Source of the DNA: an uncultured Muribaculaceae bacterium
GTDB lineage: Bacteria > Bacteroidota > Bacteroidia > Bacteroidales > Muribaculaceae
Reading direction: 5' to 3'
NCBI GenBank assembly: GCA_910579105.1
Contig: CAJTRT010000017.1
Span: 1-48,017, forward strand
DNA length: 48,017 nucleotides
Of the stretch, positions 9,085-16,670 are shown piece after piece; the first letter of the stretch is position 1; the number at the start of each line of letters is the position of its first letter. The position numbers and the translations under genes were made by a program. The notes below the pieces were generated by a model that worked only from the letters and a program-made list of their open reading frames with translations, searched no databases and had not been told where the DNA came from.

Positions 9085-9100
9085 CTTTTGCCTAATTTTG
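9067..9100 (+). promoter_or_regulatory. Putative promoter of the AI-2E family gene
   Basis: A perfect -7 box TAATTTTG lies at 9093-9100, with TTTG at 9067-9070. The 22-base spacer is slightly long. The start codon at 9151 would follow a leader of about 44 nt. Confidence 0.5.
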
Positions 9101-9150
9101 TGCCAGTTTAGGCGACAGCCTGAAATTTTCCTGTTTTTGCGAAATAAAGA

Positions 9151-10260
9151 ATGAATACCGGTTCGGCTTATTCCCGCCCATTCACATTCGACCGCGTCGT
9201 GCGCCTGCTGATCGGGTGCGCGGTCGTGGTCTTCCTCGTATGGCTTGTCAACTTGCTGAAAGACGTGCTTCTGCCATTTTGCGTCGCTTGCCTCATCGCC
9301 TATATATTTGAGCCGTTCGTGCAGTACAACAGGAAGCTGCTGAAGCTGAAAGGGCGCATAGTGGCCATATTCGTCACCTTGTTCGAGGTGCTGGTGTTCA
9401 TAGGGATCATGGCGTACTTCACTATACCGATGATCATCGACGAGGTCAGGCAGATGGCAGCGCTTCTCGAGCGCTACGCCACTACCGAGGTGTCGATCCA
9501 GTTCCTTCCGTCCGAACTCCACGATTTCCTGCGCCATAACATAGATTTCGAGGCGTTGGGGCAGAGTATAATGCGGCAGGATTTCAACGCTGTCGCGCAG
9601 CGGCTGATGTCGGTGGTCAACGGCGGCCTCCATGTGGTGCTTGCCGTGGCCGGATGGCTGATGGTGCTGCTATATGTGGTGTTCATTATGCTTGACTACG
9701 AGCGGCTTATGAACGGATTCCGGCTGCTCGTGCCTCCGAGGGCGCGTCCGTTGGCATACAAGCTGGGCAACGACATAAAAGACTCGATGAACCATTATTT
9801 CCGCGGCCAGGCGCTTATGGCTGTCTGCGTGGCGTTCATCTATTGCGTGGGGTTCTATCTCTGCGACCTCCCTCTGGCAATCCTGCTGGGACTTGGTACC
9901 GGGGTGCTCTTCATGATACCGTATTTTCAGTTCCTGACGATAATTCCCGTGACGTTGCTCTGCCTTGTCGGCTCTGTCGACGGCACGTCGGATTTCTGGG
10001 GGCAGTGGTGGAGCTGCATGATGGTGTTCGCGGTGGTGCAGGTTGTGGCCGACCTGATTCTCATGCCGCGCATCATGGGCAAGGCCATGGGGCTGAACCC
10101 GGCCATAATCCTGCTGTCGCTGTCAATATGGGGCACTCTCTTCGGCATGATCGGCATGATTATCGCCCTCCCCCTGACAACCCTTCTGTTGAGCTACTAC
10201 GACCAGTACATCATCCGTCCCGACGGGCATCCCTCCTCGGCCGGTAGCCCCACTCTTTGA
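9151..10260 (+). CDS. AI-2E family (PerM-like) membrane protein
   Basis: 369-aa polytopic inner-membrane protein. Two hydrophobic segments come first (VVVFLVWLVNLLKDVLLPF and a second near residue 75), then a soluble amphipathic region (residues about 100-160, IIDEVRQMAALLERY onwards), then four or five more membrane segments. The C-terminal half holds the family hallmarks: LAILLGLGTGVLFMIPYFQFL, then DLILMPRIMGKAMGLNPAIILLSLSIWGTLFGMIGMIIALPL. Members have been linked to autoinducer-2 export or Na+/H+ exchange, and the function here is open. The last 50 bases overlap the 3' end of the convergent membrane-protein gene. Confidence 0.88.
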   Translation: MNTGSAYSRPFTFDRVVRLLIGCAVVVFLVWLVNLLKDVLLPFCVACLIAYIFEPFVQYNRKLLKLKGRIVAIFVTLFEVLVFIGIMAYFTIPMIIDEVRQMAALLERYATTEVSIQFLPSELHDFLRHNIDFEALGQSIMRQDFNAVAQRLMSVVNGGLHVVLAVAGWLMVLLYVVFIMLDYERLMNGFRLLVPPRARPLAYKLGNDIKDSMNHYFRGQALMAVCVAFIYCVGFYLCDLPLAILLGLGTGVLFMIPYFQFLTIIPVTLLCLVGSVDGTSDFWGQWWSCMMVFAVVQVVADLILMPRIMGKAMGLNPAIILLSLSIWGTLFGMIGMIIALPLTTLLLSYYDQYIIRPDGHPSSAGSPTL

Positions 10261-12001
10261 ACGGGTCAGCCGGTAGCCGCCCGATCACGCTGTCTTTGGC
10301 CCATATTGAAAGAAAGGGATAAAACGTATTTTGATATGGCAGGTAGCCGTCCGTGGCCAGCCGCGCCTCGAAAAGCGAGTCCCGGTTGATGTTCAGGCAG
10401 ACCACGATGTCCGCGGCGTTGTTCTTGTTCTGGCCGAGATAGTCGCGGTACAGGTCTTCGGTGTACACGTCGAAACGTATCCCCGCGTTGACACCCTTTT
10501 CCCCGAAACCGAAATTGTAACCGTTGAGGTCGCGCCCCACGACAATATTCCCCAAGCCCATCCTCTCCGCGTTGTCGGCTACGAACTTTATGCTGTCGAC
10601 TGATTCCACAATGTAATATTCATTCCCGAAAGGGCGGGTGCCGTTATAGGAGGTGGCGTAGCTGAGTTCTATCGGATTTCCGTAAATATGTGATAATGTC
10701 CTCGCTTTAAGAACGAAAAATCCGGAAACGGTAAGGGCAGTGAACGATAGGAAATAGAACGTGAATTTGGAAACGCTTTGGAATTCCTTTCGGAACACCC
10801 CGAATCCGAACACCATGGCAAGTCCCCATCCGACCCTCTCCACCGGGCTGTTGGAGCCGAATGCCTGTAAGAGTGCGAAAAACACAAGTACGAGCGACGG
10901 GGCTATGCCGGTGCCGGCATGCGCGGTGCCGTCTTTGTGCTCGGTCCTGGCGGCAAACGGATATGCCATGGCGCGCAGAGGCCCGAAAAACACAGTGATG
11001 AACGCCGCCGGTATGATTATTCCCGAGTTGCTCCAGAAGAATCCTCGCATGCTGTCCTGGTTCCAGACAGCGCCTCTCAGCATATAGTACACCACCATGG
11101 CCGAGAAAATCATTAAGGGAATGGATGCTCTTTCCGTTTTCGCGAAATAGCACGCCAGCAGAAGTGCCGCGCAACCAGGTAGAAGCATGTCGTATGTCGC
11201 ATACGCGTGTTCCACGCAGCGGGTCATTATCCAGCCGATGTCGCCGGCGCTGTGTGCCGCCACTGTGTTTTCCGGTCTTACGGCGGCGAGGTATTCCGCC
11301 GGGCTCCCTGCCATAAGCGTTGTCAGCCCCAGTATGGCAAGCGCCGTGGCGGCTAACGCGACAACCGCGTCTCGCACCCATCCGCTGTTGCGGGGGGCGC
11401 CGTCGGCTTTTTTCTTCTTTATAAAGATGATGAGTATGTAAAACGGGATAAATGCGACGAGGGGAATCCGGCTCAACATCATCAATCCCGCGCTCAGCCC
11501 GATTGCGGCAGCGCGTTTCCAGGATGGCTTTTCAAGATACAGCAGCGTGGATATGATTCCCAACGCCGTGAAAGGGTAGGCCCCGGCATCCCAGCCGTAG
11601 AGAGGGAGGTAGCTTAGGATTACACCCAAGGTCCCGATAAGGTATACCAGGGATGTTTTGAGCGGGGAAATGCCTTTAAGGCGGAGGTATAAGCATCCTA
11701 TCGCGACCGATGCGATGTAGCATAGGGTCATCAATACCCGGAGGGCGATAAGCGTCTCTCCAAACAGCTTCATCCATATATTGCCGATATAGAACGACAG
11801 CATCCCGAGGTAGGCTCTCTCGTAATGGGCGCAGCAATATGCCTGGTACGTTTCGTCGCAATATCGGAAATCCTCATATGGGACAAGCAGAAATGGGAGT
11901 AGGGTCGCGCTGACGATTATCGCCGAGGCCAGTATACCTTGTTTCAACGGAGTGTCAAGCAGGCGGTGGAATGTCGCGTATAGGTTGAAGTCGGTTCGCA
12001 T
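10211..12001 (-). CDS. GT-C-like polytopic membrane protein
   Basis: 596 aa with about 11 hydrophobic segments and a soluble C-terminal domain (residues about 440-590). After the first membrane helix the loop reads VPYEDFRYCDETYQAYC; an acidic D-E-x-Y pair there is the usual mark of GT-C glycosyltransferases using polyprenyl-phosphate sugars (ArnT/PMT type). A later loop has LPLYGWDAGAYPF. These features suggest a membrane glycosyltransferase, but no specific family was recognised. It follows rluD by 33 bases on the same strand. Its 3' end overlaps the convergent AI-2E gene by 50 bases, so neither gene has room for a terminator outside the other. Confidence 0.7.
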   Translation of the reverse strand: MRTDFNLYATFHRLLDTPLKQGILASAIIVSATLLPFLLVPYEDFRYCDETYQAYCCAHYERAYLGMLSFYIGNIWMKLFGETLIALRVLMTLCYIASVAIGCLYLRLKGISPLKTSLVYLIGTLGVILSYLPLYGWDAGAYPFTALGIISTLLYLEKPSWKRAAAIGLSAGLMMLSRIPLVAFIPFYILIIFIKKKKADGAPRNSGWVRDAVVALAATALAILGLTTLMAGSPAEYLAAVRPENTVAAHSAGDIGWIMTRCVEHAYATYDMLLPGCAALLLACYFAKTERASIPLMIFSAMVVYYMLRGAVWNQDSMRGFFWSNSGIIIPAAFITVFFGPLRAMAYPFAARTEHKDGTAHAGTGIAPSLVLVFFALLQAFGSNSPVERVGWGLAMVFGFGVFRKEFQSVSKFTFYFLSFTALTVSGFFVLKARTLSHIYGNPIELSYATSYNGTRPFGNEYYIVESVDSIKFVADNAERMGLGNIVVGRDLNGYNFGFGEKGVNAGIRFDVYTEDLYRDYLGQNKNNAADIVVCLNINRDSLFEARLATDGYLPYQNTFYPFLSIWAKDSVIGRLPADPFKEWGYRPRRDARRDG

Positions 12002-12034
12002 TGTCGGTGCGGCGCGTGCCGGGCCTGGTGTTGT

Positions 12035-13102
12035 TCAGTTGTTTGTCGCGTAGGCGCGCCAGCGGTCGAGCAGGGCGGCCATGTCGGGTGGGACGGGCGC
12101 GGTGAAAAACATCTCCTGGCGCGTGCGCGGGTGTATGAAACCGAGGGTGCGGGCGTGGAGCGCCTGTCTGGGGCATACGGCGAAGCAGTTGGTGATGAAC
12201 TGGCGGTATTTCGCCGAGGTGTTTCCGCGGAGCACTATGTCGCCTCCGTAGCGGGCGTCGTTGAACAGCGGGTGCCCCAGATGCCTCATATGCACTCGGA
12301 TCTGGTGGGTGCGCCCTGTCTCGAGCACGCATCTTACCGCCGCCACATGGCCCAGCGGCTCGGTGACCTCGTAATGGGTCACGGCCCGCTTTCCCTCGTC
12401 ACCGTCGAGGGGATATACCGTCATTTTCAGCCGGTCGCGGATGTCGCGGCCGATATTGGTGCTGACTGTGCCGGACGCGGGGGAGGGGATGCCCCAGACC
12501 AGGGCGAGGTATTCGCGTTTCGTGGTTTTGTTGAAAAACTGCCGCCCGAGGTCGGTTTTGGCGTCAGGGGTCTTGGCCACGACCAGCAATCCTGACGTGT
12601 CCTTGTCGATGCGGTGGACGAGGCCGAGCCGCGGGTCGTTCACGTCGTAATTCGGGGTGTCGCGGAAGTGCCAGGCGAGGGCGTTGACCAGCGTTCCTGA
12701 ATAATTTCCGTGGCCGGGGTGCACCACCAGTCCGGCCGGCTTGTTCACTACGAGCACGTCGTCGTCCTCATACACGATGTCGAGCGGTATGTCCTCGGCC
12801 ACGACCTCCATCTCGTAGCGGGGGCGGTCCATGACGATGCTCACAACGTCGTCGGGTTTGACGCGGTAGTTGGACTTCACCGCCTTGCCGTTGACGAGGA
12901 TGCATCCCGCCTCGGCAGCCTGCTGGATGCGGTTGCGCGATGAGGCTTTCGGCATATGCGCCACGAGGAACTTGTCGACTCTGAGGAGCTGCTGCCCCTT
13001 GTCGGCCACGAAGCGGAAGTGCTCGTAAAGTTCCTGCCCTTCCGCGGAAGCTCCCGACAAGTCGTCAGGCGCGTCGAAGTCCTCTAAAATATCCTCGGCC
13101 AT
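12035..13102 (-). CDS. rluD: RluA/RluD family pseudouridine synthase
   Basis: Isomerises uridine to pseudouridine in rRNA, probably 23S rRNA. The S4 RNA-binding domain spans about residues 38-95 (LLRVDKFLVAHMPKASSRNRIQ). The catalytic domain follows, with GLVHRIDKDTSGLLVV; Asp166 in HRID is the expected nucleophile. TGRTHQIRVHMRHLGHPLFND is the other family signature. At 355 aa it fits RluD better than the shorter RluA or RluC; the target position cannot be fixed from sequence. The start follows the stop of the PASTA gene by 3 bases, which indicates translational coupling. Confidence 0.92.
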   Translation of the reverse strand: MAEDILEDFDAPDDLSGASAEGQELYEHFRFVADKGQQLLRVDKFLVAHMPKASSRNRIQQAAEAGCILVNGKAVKSNYRVKPDDVVSIVMDRPRYEMEVVAEDIPLDIVYEDDDVLVVNKPAGLVVHPGHGNYSGTLVNALAWHFRDTPNYDVNDPRLGLVHRIDKDTSGLLVVAKTPDAKTDLGRQFFNKTTKREYLALVWGIPSPASGTVSTNIGRDIRDRLKMTVYPLDGDEGKRAVTHYEVTEPLGHVAAVRCVLETGRTHQIRVHMRHLGHPLFNDARYGGDIVLRGNTSAKYRQFITNCFAVCPRQALHARTLGFIHPRTRQEMFFTAPVPPDMAALLDRWRAYATNN

Positions 13103-13105
13103 AGA

Positions 13106-13915
13106 CTATTCGATGTTTAGCTGGTCAATTACCTGGTCTATCGCCTCGGGGTCGTATATGGAATCTTCCTCTTCGATGGTGTCCATCCCGGTGCCTACCT
13201 CGAGGGTCACGACCGATGACACGGGAATCCGCGCGCCAGGCTGGAGGTCGACGCCGTTGAATTTCGCACCGAGCACCAGGCCGGCGTATTCTGAGAGGAC
13301 GGGTACCTCGCGTACCTGGGCTATTCCGAGTCCTTCGAACATGGAGCGGGCCTGCCGCACGGAAACGTTGAAGAAATCGGGAACCGTGACGAGTTTCGGG
13401 GAATAGGCGACTATGGTGACATACACGCTCCCCCCGACCTTGATGCGCGCGCCGGGCACGGGAACCTGCTCGACCACGGTGCCCGGACGGCTGTACGAGT
13501 CGAATATCGAGTCGGAGACCACCCCTTTCAGCCCCATGTGGTTTATGTTGTTGATCGCGGTCTGGGCGGGTTGTCCTTTGACATCGGGCACCGGGCGTTC
13601 CTGGCCGTGGAAGGTCCAGTAGTCGAGGAACCACATCAGTATCCAGAGCGCCAGGCAGCCCGCAATGACTATGTAAACGAAGTTCATCAGCACTGGGTGG
13701 CGCTTTCGGAAACTCGTCCGGACGCCATCGCTTTCTTCGCGCGTATCCGCATCCGGATCTGGCGAGCGGCGGTTTCGGCGGCGGGGTGTCTCCTCGTAGT
13801 CGTCATAGCGGTACCGACGGCGGCGGGGCGTGGTGAACTCGTCGTCTTCCCAGTCCTCGTCGCGGAGCCCGTCGGGGCGTCGCCGGGAATAGCGTGGTTC
13901 GGTATCTTGGTTCAT
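13106..13915 (-). CDS. PASTA-domain membrane protein
   Basis: 269 aa. The N-terminal 74 residues are cytoplasmic and of low complexity, rich in Arg, Asp, Glu and Tyr (RRRRYRYDDYEETPRRRNRR). One membrane helix follows (VLMNFVYIVIAGCLALWILM), then a periplasmic part with two PASTA repeats (VPDVKGQPAQTAINNI... and VPDFFNVSVRQARSMF...). A short acidic tail (DTIEEEDSIYDPEA) ends the protein. PASTA repeats bind peptidoglycan or stem peptides in other bacteria; unlike Firmicutes PASTA proteins, no kinase or transpeptidase domain is attached. The start at 13915 (MNQDTEP) is chosen over an in-frame start 20 codons upstream because the promoter lies between them. It is followed at once by rluD. Confidence 0.85.
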   Translation of the reverse strand: MNQDTEPRYSRRRPDGLRDEDWEDDEFTTPRRRRYRYDDYEETPRRRNRRSPDPDADTREESDGVRTSFRKRHPVLMNFVYIVIAGCLALWILMWFLDYWTFHGQERPVPDVKGQPAQTAINNINHMGLKGVVSDSIFDSYSRPGTVVEQVPVPGARIKVGGSVYVTIVAYSPKLVTVPDFFNVSVRQARSMFEGLGIAQVREVPVLSEYAGLVLGAKFNGVDLQPGARIPVSSVVTLEVGTGMDTIEEEDSIYDPEAIDQVIDQLNIE

Positions 13916-13945
13916 ACTCGTTGTTCGGTCTTGTTGTGTATGGCG

Positions 13946-13976
13946 CGAAGTTACGAAATACGGCGGTTTTAGCAAA
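13946..13976 (-). promoter_or_regulatory. Putative promoter of the PASTA - rluD unit
   Basis: On the minus strand TTTG (13976-13973), a 19-base spacer and TAACTTCG (13953-13946) fit the Bacteroidota consensus TTTG-N19/20-TAnnTTTG with one mismatch. This supports the translation start at 13915. Confidence 0.5.
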
Positions 13977-14017
13977 ATTTTGCAAGGAGGGGTGGGGGCC
14001 GTTCGGCGGAAAATTCG

Positions 14018-14025
14018 TAACTTTG
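14018..14025 (+). promoter_or_regulatory. Putative -7 element of bamD
   Basis: TAACTTTG fits the TAnnTTTG consensus exactly. No TTTG was found at the expected upstream distance. Start codon at 14096, so the leader would be about 65 nt. Confidence 0.4.
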
Positions 14026-14095
14026 TGGCTTGAAATGCCGCGACGTTTGTGGTGTTCGCGTCAAAACCATTAAATGCTAACCGGTTACCACACTT

Positions 14096-14911
14096 ATGCT
14101 TAGAAAAATAGCCGGAATCTTTCTGTGTGCCGTAGCTGCCGTGGCCCTGCTGACAGGTTGCGGCGAGTACCAGCGGGCGCTTAAAAGTCCGGATCCGAAC
14201 TATAAGTTCGACTATGCGAAGCGCGCTTTTGAAAACAAGCGCTACGTGCAGTCGTATACCTTGTTGAAAGACATTGTCACCCAGCTGAAAGGCTCCGACA
14301 AAGCCGAGGAGGCGCTCTACCTTCTCGGTCTCAGCTATTACGAGAACCAGGAGTATCCCGACGCGGCAGCTTATTTCAAAGCCTATTACCAGCGCTATCC
14401 GAAAGGCAAGTTCTCGGAGCTCTGCCGTTACTACGCCGGCTACTCATATTACCTGGATTCTCCCGAGGCTCAGCTCGACCAGTCGGAAACCATCAAGGCT
14501 ATCGAGGAATTGCAGGGGTTTCTTGACTTCTTCCCCCGCTCCGACAAGGTGACCTCGGCCCAGAATGCCATTTTCGAGATGCAGGACAAGCTCACGCTTA
14601 AAGAATTGCAGAACGCGCAGCTCTACTACAACCTCGGAACGTATATGGGCAACAACTACGAGAGCGCCATTATAACCGCCAGGAACGCCATCAAGGAGTA
14701 CCCCTATTCAAAATACAAGGAGGAACTCGAAATGCTCGTTTTGAAATCCCGTTACCAGGAGGCGAATCTTTCGGTGGAGGAGAAAAAGGCCGACCGCTTC
14801 CGCGACGTGCTCGATGAATACTATTCATTCATAAACAATTACCCTGACTCTCCCCGCCGCCAGGAGGCCGACAACATCTTCAAAATCGCGCAGAAGCACG
14901 TCAAGGATTGA
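14096..14911 (+). CDS. bamD: Outer membrane assembly lipoprotein BamD
   Basis: Essential lipoprotein of the BAM complex that inserts beta-barrel proteins into the outer membrane; it is anchored in the inner leaflet facing the periplasm. The N-terminal signal ends in the lipobox LLTGC, with Cys22 as the lipidated residue. The rest is helical TPR-like repeats. Examples are AEEALYLLGLSYYENQEYPDAA and KFSELCRYYAGYSYY, and the DFFPRSDKVTSAQNAIFEM stretch is typical of BamD/YfiO. The 271-aa length is usual. The next gene, the omega-like polymerase subunit, starts 43 bases on, a pairing seen across Bacteroidota. Confidence 0.92.
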   Translation: MLRKIAGIFLCAVAAVALLTGCGEYQRALKSPDPNYKFDYAKRAFENKRYVQSYTLLKDIVTQLKGSDKAEEALYLLGLSYYENQEYPDAAAYFKAYYQRYPKGKFSELCRYYAGYSYYLDSPEAQLDQSETIKAIEELQGFLDFFPRSDKVTSAQNAIFEMQDKLTLKELQNAQLYYNLGTYMGNNYESAIITARNAIKEYPYSKYKEELEMLVLKSRYQEANLSVEEKKADRFRDVLDEYYSFINNYPDSPRRQEADNIFKIAQKHVKD

Positions 14912-14954
14912 CCGGTCTCAGGAAACAACTGAAAACAAAAGCAAAAATCGAAAT

Positions 14955-15293
14955 ATGGACTACAAGAAGACAAACGCTCCGCTTAACACCGTCACCCGCG
15001 ACATGATGGAGCTTTCGAAGGACACTGGCAACGTGTATGAGACCGTCTGCATCATAGCCAAGCGTGCCAACCAGATCGCCGGGGAGATGAAGCGCGACCT
15101 CGACAAGAAGCTCCAGGAGTTTGCCTCGCTCAACGACAATCTCGAGGAAATTTCCGAGAACCGCGAGCAGATCGAGATCTCGAAATACTACGAGAAACTT
15201 CCGAAACCCACGCTGATCGCGACACAGGAATATATGGACGGTAAGATTTTCTATCGTAATCCCGCCAAGGAGAAACTCGCTCTCGACGACTGA
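14955..15293 (+). CDS. rpoZ: Omega-like (Rpb6 family) RNA polymerase subunit
   Basis: 112-aa small acidic/basic protein of the Bacteroidota omega type. It contains GNVYETVCIIAKRANQIAGEMKRDLDKKL, where AKRANQI corresponds to the conserved ARRA-x-Q-I core of omega/Rpb6 that latches the beta-prime subunit. The N-terminal MDYKKTNAPLNTVTRDM and the C-terminal PTLIATQEYMDGKI segments are characteristic of the phylum-specific form. It lies behind bamD and in front of a palindromic-repeat copy that has the shape of an intrinsic terminator. Confidence 0.88.
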   Translation: MDYKKTNAPLNTVTRDMMELSKDTGNVYETVCIIAKRANQIAGEMKRDLDKKLQEFASLNDNLEEISENREQIEISKYYEKLPKPTLIATQEYMDGKIFYRNPAKEKLALDD

Positions 15294-15368
15294 GCCGGCG
15301 GCCAGTCATATGGTCAGCGCGACGTTCAGCCGAACTGAAATAACTCAGGCTGGAATCTGCCGCGAACT

Positions 15369-15399
15369 TGTAGGGGCGCTCGGTTCGAGCGTCCTTTTT
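15369..15399 (+). terminator. Palindromic repeat copy 2, probable terminator of bamD - rpoZ
   Basis: The core TTGTAGGGGCGCTCG matches the other two copies in its first part. Arms GGGGCGCTCG (15373-15382) and CGAGCGTCCT (15386-15395) pair over 10 bp with two G-T wobbles around a 3-base loop. A run of five T follows at 15395-15399, giving the form of a rho-independent terminator for the genes upstream. Confidence 0.6.
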
Positions 15400-15530
15400 A
15401 TGCATTGTCTTATACGCGGAGAACACTTTGTGGGTCAGGTTAATATTTGAGGGTGTGTCAGAATGGCCCATCTGAGCCATTCTTTACGTAGCAAAGCGCT
15501 TCGCGATGACTGACAGCATCCTCCCATCCG

Positions 15531-15570
15531 GATACAAAAAGACGTTGTGTCATCATTTTGACACAACGTC
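15531..15570 (-). terminator. Intrinsic terminator of nagB
   Basis: Perfect 12-bp arms GACGTTGTGTCA (15541-15552) and TGACACAACGTC (15559-15570) with a 6-base loop. Read on the minus strand, the stem is followed by TTTTTGTATC, the expected U-run. It is placed 53 bases behind the nagB stop. Confidence 0.8.
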
Positions 15571-15622
15571 ACGTTCTTTATAGCGTTGCCAGGGTTTTAT
15601 TGCCGTTGTCCGACCCGGTGTG

Positions 15623-16432
15623 TCAGAGCTGGGTTTCCGGGTCGAGGTTGGCCGACTCGATATCCTTGAAGTAGCGGTAGGTCTGGACCTGGAGCTCGGC
15701 GCACGCGGCGTCGTCAGCCACGATCACGGCTGCCGGGTGGAGCTGGAGGGCCGAGATGGTCCACATCTGGCTGACGGCGCCTTCCACGCCGTGACGCAGG
15801 GCGCGGGCCTTGTTGTGGCCGTTCACGAGCAGAAGCACGCTCTTGGCGTCCATGACGGTGCCCACACCCACGGTCAGCGCTGTTTTCGGCACAAGGTTGA
15901 CGTTGTTGTCGAAAAAGCGCGAGTTGGCTATTATGGTGTCGCTGGTGAGGGTCTTTACCCTGGTGCGCGAGCTGAGCGAGGAGCAGGGTTCGTTGAACGC
16001 GATGTGCCCGTCAGGCCCAACGCCGCCCATGAACAGGTCAACACCGCCGTAGGAGGCCATCTTCTCCTCGAACCTGCGGCACTCTTCCTCGGGATCGGGT
16101 GCGTTGCCGTCGAGAATGTTCACATTCTCGCGGGGTATGTCGATATGGCTGAAGAAGTTGCTCCACATGAATGTGTGGTAGCTCTGCTCGTGGTCGCGCG
16201 GTATTCCGCGGTATTCGTCCATATTGAATGTAACTACATTCTTGAACGACACTTTCCCTGCCTTGTGCAGCTTGATAAGCTCGCGGTACATTCCCAGCGG
16301 TGAGCTGCCGGTGGGGCATCCGAGCACGAAGGGTTTCTCCGCGTTAGGTTTGGCGTCGTTGATGCGGCGGGCGACGTAATTGGCTGCCCAGCGCGACATG
16401 TTGTCGTAGTTTTTCTGGATTATAACTCTCAT
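15623..16432 (-). CDS. nagB: Glucosamine-6-phosphate deaminase
   Basis: Converts glucosamine-6-phosphate to fructose-6-phosphate and ammonia in amino-sugar breakdown. All key residues are present at the same numbers as in the E. coli enzyme: Asp72 in FNMDEY, Asp141 and His143 in GGVGPDGHIAFNEP, and Glu148. The phosphate loop CPTGSSPLGMY (39-49) and ANSRFFDN are intact. Length 269 aa, as expected. Its divergent neighbour encodes a degenerate relative of the same fold fused to a deacetylase. A strong Bacteroidota promoter is visible about 150 bases upstream, overlapping an 18-bp palindrome that could be an operator, and a clean terminator follows the gene. Confidence 0.96.
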   Translation of the reverse strand: MRVIIQKNYDNMSRWAANYVARRINDAKPNAEKPFVLGCPTGSSPLGMYRELIKLHKAGKVSFKNVVTFNMDEYRGIPRDHEQSYHTFMWSNFFSHIDIPRENVNILDGNAPDPEEECRRFEEKMASYGGVDLFMGGVGPDGHIAFNEPCSSLSSRTRVKTLTSDTIIANSRFFDNNVNLVPKTALTVGVGTVMDAKSVLLLVNGHNKARALRHGVEGAVSQMWTISALQLHPAAVIVADDAACAELQVQTYRYFKDIESANLDPETQL

Positions 16433-16580
16433 AAGGATTTAATCGTATAATTATTATTGATTGGATGCTTCCATACGGGCCGTGGGGCGGCTTTGCGGGC
16501 GGCCAGGGGCCGAATATTGTTTTTTGTACGAAAACGTAAAATTTTTATACAATTTTCGCACTGTCGTGCGTCCTTTTTGT

Positions 16581-16598
16581 CTACCTTTGCAAAGGTAG
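16581..16598. promoter_or_regulatory. 18-bp perfect palindrome in the nagB / nagB-like divergent gap
   Basis: CTACCTTTGCAAAGGTAG is its own reverse complement, and it puts a TACCTTTG -7 box on each strand. The minus-strand box has a matching TTTG upstream; the plus-strand box (16582-16589) has none at the right distance. It could be a shared promoter core, an operator for a dimeric regulator, or both. Confidence 0.6.
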
Positions 16599-16621
16599 TA
16601 ATAAACCAGGATTCCAACAAA
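16590..16621 (-). promoter_or_regulatory. Putative nagB promoter
   Basis: On the minus strand TTTG (16621-16618), a 20-base spacer and TACCTTTG (16597-16590) fit the Bacteroidota consensus exactly. Transcription would start near 16583 and leave a leader of about 150 nt. Confidence 0.65.
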
Positions 16622-16670
16622 TCCCGAGTGATATTCGTCAGCAACAATTATTGTTTTCCACATATACCCC

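Larger units (their letters stand above)
15294..15622. other. 329-base convergent gap: repeat copy, hairpins, no gene
   Basis: Holds, in order: palindromic repeat copy 2 with a T-run (15369-15399), an 8-bp perfect hairpin AGAATGGC/GCCATTCT (15460-15483) just after GGGTGTGTCAG, an apparently unstructured stretch, and the nagB terminator (15541-15570). No tRNA or coding segment was found. The part between 15420 and 15530 could be a decayed mobile-element end, but that is a guess. Confidence 0.5.

Noticed and set aside
15383..15394. GGTTCGAG resembling a tRNA T-arm
   Set aside because: No acceptor, D or anticodon arms can be folded around it; it is the loop region of palindromic repeat copy 2.
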